NCBI GenBank assembly: GCA_038117225.1
Contig: JAYOFM010000132.1
Location: forward strand, 1 to 8,664
DNA: 8,664 bases
DNA from: JAYOFM01 sp038117225
GTDB taxonomy: Bacteria > Pseudomonadota > Alphaproteobacteria > Rhodospirillales > Casp-alpha2
Reading direction: 5' to 3'
Below the pieces are notes generated by a model, which did no database searches, was not told where the DNA came from, and saw only the letters and a program-made list of their open reading frames with translations. Below are positions 1 through 5,262 of the stretch, piece by piece; positions within the stretch are counted from its first letter, which is position 1, and every line of letters begins with the position of its first letter. The translations under genes and the position numbers were made by a program.

Positions 1-2
1 AT

Positions 3-326
3 TACGTTCTGATCTCAGAATTCTTCCGTTTCTTTCGCCTACGTCAGTATTTGGCACGATACACAAGCGAACCCGTGGCACTCATAACCGATGAAGAAGG
101 GCTGGGTAACATCTTCCGGGAGGACTATTATGACACATTGCCGGGAGGCATTTTAGAGGGTGTCGGCCAGTCGTTTCCCCCTGGCACCACGGCCTATGTT
201 TACCCGGCCACATATCCCCTGAAATCTCTTGCCGATGCGCCCATCAAGGACGATGTTCGTCATCTTCTCCATCATCTCGCGAATAGGGCGCAAGTGGTAT
301 TGGTCGGCGACTACGAGGCAATGTGA
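3..326 (+). CDS. C-terminal part of an unrecognised conserved-looking protein, 5' end outside window
   Basis: The frame is open from base 3 to a TGA at 324-326, so the true start probably lies left of the window; a TTG at 51 is only an internal candidate. The translation has a family-like look: an aromatic and arginine-rich stretch (EFFRFFRLRQYLARYTSEP), then YYDTLPGGILEGVGQ, a VYP motif and RHLLHHLANR near the end. This faintly recalls the C-terminal region of a conserved bacterial family of uncertain function, but I cannot name it safely. The protein stops abruptly after GDYEAM, and none of the frames beyond 326 continues convincingly, so it may be truncated or decaying. It has the same direction as the dehydrogenase gene at 702 but is separated from it by 375 bases, so an operon is unlikely. 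No function is assigned. Confidence 0.45.
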   Translation, partial: YVLISEFFRFFRLRQYLARYTSEPVALITDEEGLGNIFREDYYDTLPGGILEGVGQSFPPGTTAYVYPATYPLKSLADAPIKDDVRHLLHHLANRAQVVLVGDYEAM

Positions 327-701
327 GGTGGTCCCACGTCGTTGGACAAGTTTGGCAGCCAAGTTGAGTGTATTCCGTGCACTGATTATGCCGCCGGAAT
401 TTTGTTGTTCACAATCCGCGCGTCGGGGGGCGAGCTCCTCCTCCGGCACCAATAAAACCAAGGGGTTAGGGGAAAATCTCTCACTCCTTGATTTTGCGTG
501 ATCCACCGCTTTCTCACCACGTATTCCTTACATGAGATCGACGAGAAACTTATTATTTATGCGATTCCGTCCAGTGTTGATTTTTTTGCCGTTCCGCCCC
601 AGGGAACTGGCCGTCCGGTTTACGGGCTGGTACAGTGATCCCGATGTTTTCCCCCGCCCCGGATGAGAAAACACAACCAATAACATTCGGGAGTACGACT
701 A
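327..701. other. Gene-free stretch upstream of the dehydrogenase gene
   Basis: This stretch of 375 bases has only shadow-like frames with unconvincing composition. The middle (about 520-590) is noticeably more AT-rich than the flanks and has a run of seven T at about 583-589, with no stem before it that would make an intrinsic terminator. The only clear signal is a ribosome binding site CGGGAG at 688-693, eight bases before the ATG at 702. The promoter of the downstream gene is presumably here, but I see no convincing -35/-10 pair. Confidence 0.5.
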
Positions 702-1745
702 ATGGCGTTGAATTGTCTCATTCTGGGAGCATCATACGGTTCCCTGCTTGGCACGAAGCTGTTGATGGCGGGCCATGACGTGACGCTGGCCTGCCGGCAG
801 CGGACCGCGGACCTGATTAATGCCGAGGGGACGCGGGTCCGGATCAAGCTCAAGGGCGAGGACGAACACCGCACCATTCGCTCCAACAACCTGCCGGGGA
901 AGTTGACCGCCAGTTCACCGCAAAACCTTGATGCCACCGAATACGACCTGGTGGGACTGGCGATGCAGGAACCGCAGTACGCCCACCACACCATCCGCAC
1001 GGTCCTGATCCGCATCGCGGAGGAACGCATTCCGTGCCTCTCCATCATGAACATGCCGCCCTTGACCTACCTGAAGCGCATCCCCGGACTGGATACCAGC
1101 GGCCTCGGCGCCAGCTATACCGATCCGACGGTCTGGGACCGCTTCGATCCCGCGTTCATGACGCTCTGCAGCCCAGACCCACAGGCCTTCCGTCCGCCGG
1201 ACGAGGGCGCCAACGTGTTGCACGTGGGCCTGCCGACTAACTTCAAGGCGGCCAAGTTCGAAGACGCCATGGCGAACGCGGTGCTGCGCCAACTGGCGGA
1301 CGATATCGCGGCCGTGCAACTCGACGGCAACGACGTGCCGGTCAAGCTGCGCGTCTTCGATTCGATCTTCGTGCCGCTCGCCAAATGGAGCATGCTGCTG
1401 ACCGGTAACTACCGCTGCATCACCCGTTCGGATCCCCGCAGCATCCGCGATGCGGTGCACGACGACTTGGCGAAATCACGGACGATCTACGAGTTCGTCG
1501 ACAGCCTGGTGCAGCGACTGGGGGCGGACCCGGCCGACGCGGTCCCGTTCGAGAAATATGCGAAGGCGGCGGAAAGCCTGATGAAACCCTCGTCGGCGGC
1601 GCGCGCTGTCGCCTCGGGTGCTCCCTTCATCGAACGCGTCGACGTCCTGGTGCAACTGGTCGCACAGGGCCTGGGAATACCAAACTCGGACATCGACGAC
1701 ACCGTAAGCATCGTCGACGAGCAACTCGAAGCCAACGTGCTGTAA
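702..1745 (+). CDS. Ketopantoate reductase-like NAD(P)-dependent dehydrogenase (ApbA/PanE superfamily, divergent)
   Basis: This is a 347-residue soluble protein starting at ATG 702 behind CGGGAG (8-base spacing). The N-terminus is a Rossmann-type nucleotide-binding fold: LILGASYGSLLG followed by AGHDVTLACR. The C-terminal half matches the helical domain of 2-dehydropantoate 2-reductases: Lys228 in LAKWSMLLTGN is at the place of the catalytic lysine, and SSAARAVASG with Glu311-Arg-Val-Asp resembles the conserved SSM...TEID region. Two features diverge: the glycine loop reads GASYGS rather than GxGxxG, and the Asn normally four residues after the lysine is Leu232, although the second one, Asn236, is kept. 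Family members reduce ketopantoate or oxidise and reduce other 2-keto/2-hydroxy acids. Given the catabolic-looking neighbours, a side role in processing the imported substrate is as likely as pantothenate synthesis. It converges with the MetE-like gene and is not in its operon. Confidence 0.8.
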   Translation: MALNCLILGASYGSLLGTKLLMAGHDVTLACRQRTADLINAEGTRVRIKLKGEDEHRTIRSNNLPGKLTASSPQNLDATEYDLVGLAMQEPQYAHHTIRTVLIRIAEERIPCLSIMNMPPLTYLKRIPGLDTSGLGASYTDPTVWDRFDPAFMTLCSPDPQAFRPPDEGANVLHVGLPTNFKAAKFEDAMANAVLRQLADDIAAVQLDGNDVPVKLRVFDSIFVPLAKWSMLLTGNYRCITRSDPRSIRDAVHDDLAKSRTIYEFVDSLVQRLGADPADAVPFEKYAKAAESLMKPSSAARAVASGAPFIERVDVLVQLVAQGLGIPNSDIDDTVSIVDEQLEANVL

Positions 1746-1895
1746 GCGCAACCGGCGGGCCGTGGCCCGCGAATACGTTGAGCTGACCGGGGCCCGCCGC
1801 CATTTCGTTTGCTTCGGCGGCCGTTCCAAGTCCTGGGATCACGCCGCTGGCGCCTTCTGTCGCGCGATACTGGCGCCTTGTCTGCTCTCAGCGTG

Positions 1896-2948
1896 TCAAA
1901 CGCCCTTGGCGGCCTGACAAAGGTTTGTCAGTTTCGCCATGGCAAGGTCGCGGCCACAGAGGCCGAGGCCGCAGTCGGGAGCGGCGACGAGTCGTTCCGC
2001 GTCGATGTGTTTCATCGCCGCGGTCAGGCGATCACGAATTTCGTCTACAGTCTCGATGCGGCTTTTCGCGACCGCGACGACGCCGAGAATGACTGTTGTC
2101 GTCTTAAACGGATCGAGCAAGCTGAGGTCGTTCTGGCGATGGGCGTCCTCGATGGAGATGGCATCGATGCATGAGGCGTCGATGGCCTCGGCCAGTTCGA
2201 AGTAGCATTCCTTCGGCGCCTTGGGGTATTCCACGTCGTCCATATGGTCGGGGTAGCCGCAGCACATGTGAACAGTTCGCGTGACGCCGTCGGGCAAACC
2301 GTCGAAACAGCGTTCCAGATGGCCGAAACCGAAATCCAGGGCGTCGCGGACGCGGCGCGCGAACACCGGTTCGTCGATCTGGATGTGCGTGCACCCCGCC
2401 TCGGCCAGGGCCAGGACTTCGGCGTTCAGGGCAACGGCTATATCGGCGCCGCGGGCCACGGGATCATTGTAATAGTCGTCGGCCACGGTATCGCCGAGGG
2501 TCATCGGCCCCGGCAGGGTGACCTTGACCGGGCGGTCGGTGAAGGCTTGTGCCACCTTCCAGTCGTGCGGCAGGAAAGGCGCCCTGGCGCCGACCGGCCC
2601 GGTGATGGTCGGCAGCATGGGCTTGTACGGGCCGCCGCGAATGGCCTTCTCCGTCAAACGCTGGAAGTCGATGCCGTCAAGGTGGCGGCAGTGGTAGTGG
2701 ATGTAGTTTTCCCGCCGCACCTCGCCGTCGGTCGGAATATCGATGCCGGCGGCCACCTGGTCGCCGATGACATCGCCGGCGGCACGTTGGAACAATGCCT
2801 CGGCGTCATCGCCCATGGCGGACAACGCCGCTTCGTAGTGTTCGGTCGGATCACCCGTATCCTTGTGGTCGCCGACCTGAAACCAGTCGAATTCCGGCAG
2901 ATAATCGGGCTTTGGGAAGGCGCCGATCGTTGTCGTCAGTAAGCTCAT
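1896..2948 (-). CDS. Core MetE-type cobalamin-independent methionine synthase family methyltransferase
   Basis: The frame is open from 3002, but the ATG at 2948 is preferred: it has GGGGA seven bases upstream and gives the family-like N-terminus MSLLTTTIGAFPKP, a 350-residue protein. This is about half the length of classical MetE (about 750) and corresponds to its catalytic C-terminal barrel only. All four zinc ligands of MetE have counterparts: His227 and Cys229 (VHMCCG), Glu267 (SIED) and Cys326 (PDCGL). Asp192 in IDEP and Glu76 in TDGE match the homocysteine-binding Asp and Glu. The family transfers a methyl group to the zinc-activated thiol of homocysteine. Short members lack the N-terminal half, and some are known to take the methyl group from a corrinoid protein rather than from folate. 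A corrinoid fusion protein is encoded in this cluster, so a corrinoid donor is an attractive inference. The gene follows LysR regulator 1 on the same strand after 117 bases and may be co-transcribed with it. A vitamin B12-independent housekeeping role is the alternative. Confidence 0.88.
   Translation of the reverse strand: MSLLTTTIGAFPKPDYLPEFDWFQVGDHKDTGDPTEHYEAALSAMGDDAEALFQRAAGDVIGDQVAAGIDIPTDGEVRRENYIHYHCRHLDGIDFQRLTEKAIRGGPYKPMLPTITGPVGARAPFLPHDWKVAQAFTDRPVKVTLPGPMTLGDTVADDYYNDPVARGADIAVALNAEVLALAEAGCTHIQIDEPVFARRVRDALDFGFGHLERCFDGLPDGVTRTVHMCCGYPDHMDDVEYPKAPKECYFELAEAIDASCIDAISIEDAHRQNDLSLLDPFKTTTVILGVVAVAKSRIETVDEIRDRLTAAMKHIDAERLVAAPDCGLGLCGRDLAMAKLTNLCQAAKGV
1914..1931. repeat. Perfect 18-base dyad near the 3' end of the MetE-like gene
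   Basis: CTGACAAA at 1914-1921 and TTTGTCAG at 1924-1931 are exact inverted copies around GG. The dyad lies inside the coding sequence, about 16 bases before the stop codon, and encodes LTNLCQ. It is not followed by a T run, so it is not a standard terminator. It may be coincidental, or it may form a 3' hairpin on the transcript. Confidence 0.5.
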
Positions 2949-3048
2949 TCTACTTTCCCCAATAAACCCCATAGATCCGTCGCCGGGTGAGGGGCGCCGC
3001 ATGGCGATGAATCTATCTGAAAAGCACGGAGGGCTTGGAATCGAAAAT

Positions 3049-3056
3049 ACTGAGGA
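3049..3056 (+). promoter_or_regulatory. Degenerate copy of the TCCGAGGA element upstream of the MetE-like gene
   Basis: ACTGAGGA matches six of eight bases of the element found in front of both LysR genes and in the region before the fusion gene. It lies between the LysR 1 stop and the MetE-like start, about 100 bases before the latter. Without a statistical scan this may be chance. Confidence 0.2.
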
Positions 3057-3065
3057 TAAGGAACG

Positions 3066-4022
3066 TTATTTCCGATTATCAGCCGCTCCGATAACCGGGC
3101 GCACGAAATACCTCTCCGCTAACTGTTCGTCTTTCAAGATCAGTCGGCATTCGTCTATGAACGCCCGCAGTAGTCGTCGTGGCGCGGTGCTTTTGAGCGA
3201 CGCCAGGCCATAACAGGGGCGCGGCAGATTTCCGGCCAACGGCACATAGGCCAGGGCATTGCCATTGTAGGAGCGGTCGTTGACCGGTCGCATGATCAGC
3301 AACGAGAAACCCATACCGGCGCCGACCAGACTGCGCACCATCTCATACGACCGCACGGTCGACGATACCCGAGGCTCAATACCCTGACTGAGAAAAAGGC
3401 CGCGATAGAATTGCTGCGTAATCGGCAGGTCGAATGCGATCATGTCGTGGTCCGCGAGCTCGGCGAGCGAGACGGACGATAACTTGGACAGCGGGTCGCT
3501 TGCGGCCAGGAGGGCGTACACCGGCGTTTCGATCAATGCCTCAAAGGTAATGCTCGGATGCGGCTGCATGTCATAGGTTAAGGCCACCTCGATTTGACCG
3601 TCGGAGAGCCAGCGGTTCAGCTCATCGAGATCACCTTCGTGCAGGCGAATTTCCATATCAGGGTGACCCGCCGACAGCCGCTCCATGATCAACGGGACCA
3701 TGAACGGTGCCGTCGGCAGAAAACAGCCGACATCAAGAATGCCGCGCAGATCGCCGCTTAAGCCGACGGCATCGGTTTCGAACTCGTGAGCTTCTTCCAG
3801 GAGGTGTCGCGCGCGATTGATGAAATGTTGGCCCGCCCGCGATAACGCCAATCGTCGGGCCGGGCGGCGGATGAACAGATCGAGCCCGAATTCCTCCTCA
3901 AGGCCGCGCAGGGCGGCGCTGACGGCGGGCTGAGACACACCGAGCTGTTCCGCGGCATCGGTTATGCTGCCGCAATCCGCGACGGCGACGGCATAGCTAA
4001 GTTGGCGCAGCGAATAGGCCAA
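3066..4022 (-). CDS. LysR-type transcriptional regulator 1
   Basis: This is a 318-residue LysR-family regulator of normal length. The N-terminal winged helix-turn-helix is clear (residues about 4-60: LRQLSYAVAVADCGSITDAA, then LGVSQPAVSAALRGLE), followed by a linker helix and a two-lobed effector domain with HPDMEIRLHEGD and SYEMVRSLVGAGMGFSLL. The start is an unusual TTG at 4022: the in-frame stop TAA lies only 18 bases further up, and no ATG or GTG comes between. No good ribosome binding site precedes it; instead the TCCTCGGA operator-like element sits directly in front. It is transcribed away from LysR 2 and reads toward the MetE-like gene, which it may co-express. It is a paralogue of LysR 2 in both domains. 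The effector is unknown; a substrate or intermediate of the methyl-transfer cluster is likely. Confidence 0.93.
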   Translation of the reverse strand: MAYSLRQLSYAVAVADCGSITDAAEQLGVSQPAVSAALRGLEEEFGLDLFIRRPARRLALSRAGQHFINRARHLLEEAHEFETDAVGLSGDLRGILDVGCFLPTAPFMVPLIMERLSAGHPDMEIRLHEGDLDELNRWLSDGQIEVALTYDMQPHPSITFEALIETPVYALLAASDPLSKLSSVSLAELADHDMIAFDLPITQQFYRGLFLSQGIEPRVSSTVRSYEMVRSLVGAGMGFSLLIMRPVNDRSYNGNALAYVPLAGNLPRPCYGLASLKSTAPRRLLRAFIDECRLILKDEQLAERYFVRPVIGAADNRK

Positions 4023-4024
4023 AA

Positions 4025-4047
4025 GATTATCCGAGGATTATTTATTC
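4025..4047 (-). promoter_or_regulatory. Operator-like element at the LysR 1 start
   Basis: Read on the minus strand this is GAATAAATAAT, then CCTCGG, then ATAATC, ending three bases before the TTG start. On the plus strand it contains the dyad ATCC-GA-GGAT at 4029-4038, with the core TCCGAGGA at 4030-4037. The first eleven bases are identical to those in front of LysR 2. A site covering the translation start suggests autorepression by one or both LysR proteins; this is inference. Confidence 0.5.
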
Positions 4048-4144
4048 AATCCTCCAATTCTGAGGGGTCGGGGGGCGAAAATCCAGAAGCAATTTGGACA
4101 AAGCATTATTGCGCATCAATATTTCCTGATATAGTTCCATGTGA

Positions 4145-4167
4145 GAATAAATAATTCCGAGGAATCG
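4145..4167 (+). promoter_or_regulatory. Operator-like element and ribosome binding site at the LysR 2 start
   Basis: GAATAAATAAT (4145-4155) is followed by TCCGAGGA (4156-4163), which lies in the dyad ATTCC-GA-GGAAT at 4154-4165. GAGGA (4159-4163) also serves as the Shine-Dalgarno sequence, four bases before the ATG at 4168. A protein bound here could block translation initiation sequences and transcription alike. The arrangement mirrors the one in front of LysR 1, 97 bases away. Confidence 0.5.
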
Positions 4168-5257
4168 ATGAATAACCTTCGACACTTGCGCTATGTGGTC
4201 GAGGCGGCTCGGTTGGGAAGCATTACTAACGCATCGCGTCTGCTGCGGGTCTCGCAGCCGGCGATCAGCGCCGCCATTCGTTCCTGCGAGCAGGAGTTCG
4301 GCATTCGGCTGTTCGTTCGCAATCCGTCGCACGGGATGGCGCTGACCCCATCGGGGCGCGGCTTCGTCAAGCGGGCGCGGGAGCTGTTGGAAAACGCCCG
4401 AGATTTCGAACAAATGTTTGACGAGTCTGACGATGGCTTTCTTAGCGGGCGTCTCGAATTCGCGTGTTACGCAAGTCCCGCACCACTTTTGGTGCCACCC
4501 GTCATGCAGTCATTCACCAAGAAACACCCGGACGCCGAAATCGGACTGCATGAAGGCAATATGGAGCAAGTGGCCACGTTCCTGAAGGACGGCACCGCCG
4601 ATATCGGTCTTACCTACGATATCTATATCGACAACGNNNNNNNNNNGCGTGAAGTAGTCGCGATTTCCCGTGATCACCACACGCGGCCAGAAGTAATCGT
4701 TCCAGTGGGCGACCACGGAGAAAATGGCAAACGCCATCAGCGCCGGCACCGCCGATATCGGTCTTACCTACGATATCTATATCGACAACGATATCGAGCA
4801 TCAGTTGATCACCCAGCTAAGGCCGTTCGCCGTCATGTCGTCGAAAAACCCCTTGGCGAAACGGAAGAAGCTGTCGCTGCGCGACTTGGCCGACGAACCC
4901 CTGATCATGCAGGATTCACCTGGGTTTCGCGAATACTTCTTCGCCTATTTCGGCCTATACGGCCTAAAGCCACAGGTGCTGCATCGACCGACCACCTATG
5001 AAATGGTGCGCGGCCTGTTGGCCGCCGGCAACGGCTATTCGTTCGCCCTGGTCAAGATCAAGAACACCCGGTCCTATGACGGCGCGCCGCTGGCCAATGT
5101 CGAGCTGGTCGAAGCGCCGCCACGGGTCAATCTGGTGGTCGCCACGCTCAAGGGTTACCGACAAAGTCGGATGGCCGAAGCGTTCACCGCCGAATGCAAG
5201 CAGTGCCTTCGCGACATCGCCACGGGCGGCCGCGTCAGTGGCGATGTCGCGCGCTAG
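4168..5257 (+). CDS. LysR-type transcriptional regulator 2, broken by an assembly artefact
   Basis: ATG 4168 is preferred to GTG 4141 because GAGGA lies just upstream and the protein then starts MNNLRHLRYVVEAARLGS, as LysR proteins do. The helix-turn-helix (SITNASRLLRVSQPAISAAI) and the effector domain (HPDAEIGLHEGN, TYEMVRGLLAAGNGYSF) are clear. As given, the frame is lost at ten N (4637-4646) and continues in another frame from about 4744. A 47-base segment (4590-4636) recurs at 4744-4790; deleting 4637-4790 joins ...IDN to DIEHQL... in frame and gives a normal 311-residue protein, so the gene is probably intact in the organism. It is a paralogue of LysR 1. It ends five bases before the stop of the convergent fusion gene, leaving no room for a terminator between them. 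Confidence 0.9.
4590..4636 (+). repeat. 47-base direct repeat, copy 1 (before the gap)
   Basis: This copy is in the proper LysR 2 frame and encodes GTADIGLTYDIYIDN. It is identical to 4744-4790 and ends exactly at the first N. The flanking bases differ, which limits the match to 47 bases. Confidence 0.95.
4637..4646. other. Scaffold gap of ten N
   Basis: Ten undetermined bases. A round number of N is a conventional placeholder, so the real distance across the gap is unknown and probably negative, meaning the two sides overlap. Confidence 0.98.
4647..4746 (-). other. Misplaced fragment of an ABC importer permease gene (MalG/UgpE-like)
   Basis: Read on the minus strand this piece encodes PALMAFAIFSVVAHW followed by NDYFWPRVVITGNRDYFT. 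The pattern PAL..FAIF....WND..WP..V is typical of the membrane helix just after the EAA loop in carbohydrate-type ABC permeases such as MalG and UgpE. It starts at the N gap and ends where the repeated LysR segment begins, with no start, stop or remainder of a permease. It cannot be a gene here. It was most likely joined in by error from a permease gene elsewhere in the same genome or community. Confidence 0.8.
4744..4790 (+). repeat. 47-base direct repeat, copy 2 (after the gap)
   Basis: Exact copy of 4590-4636. From here LysR 2 continues normally with DIEHQLITQLRPFAVM. The permease-like sequence abuts its left edge with a short shared CGGC. Confidence 0.95.
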
Positions 5258-5262
5258 GCGCC

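Noticed and set aside
915..1460. 181-codon open frame on the minus strand
   Set aside because: It is a shadow of the dehydrogenase gene with skewed composition and no supported start.
1755..1770. Hairpin GCGGGC-CGTG-GCCCGC just after the dehydrogenase stop as an intrinsic terminator
   Set aside because: The stem is good, but it is followed by GAATACG and not by a T run. It could slow polymerase, but a terminator is not supported. The looser stem 1796-1801 with 1816-1821 has the same problem.
2244..2942. 232-codon open frame on the plus strand
   Set aside because: It is antisense to the MetE-like gene, whose zinc ligands and motifs leave no doubt about the coding strand.
1896..3002. The longer start at 3002 for the MetE-like gene
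   Set aside because: The added 18 residues are unlike family N-termini, and the ATG at 2948 has its own ribosome binding site.
4168..5257. LysR 2 as a true pseudogene or insertion-disrupted gene
   Set aside because: The break coincides with N bases and an exact repeat, and there are no transposon ends or target-site logic. An assembly error explains it better.
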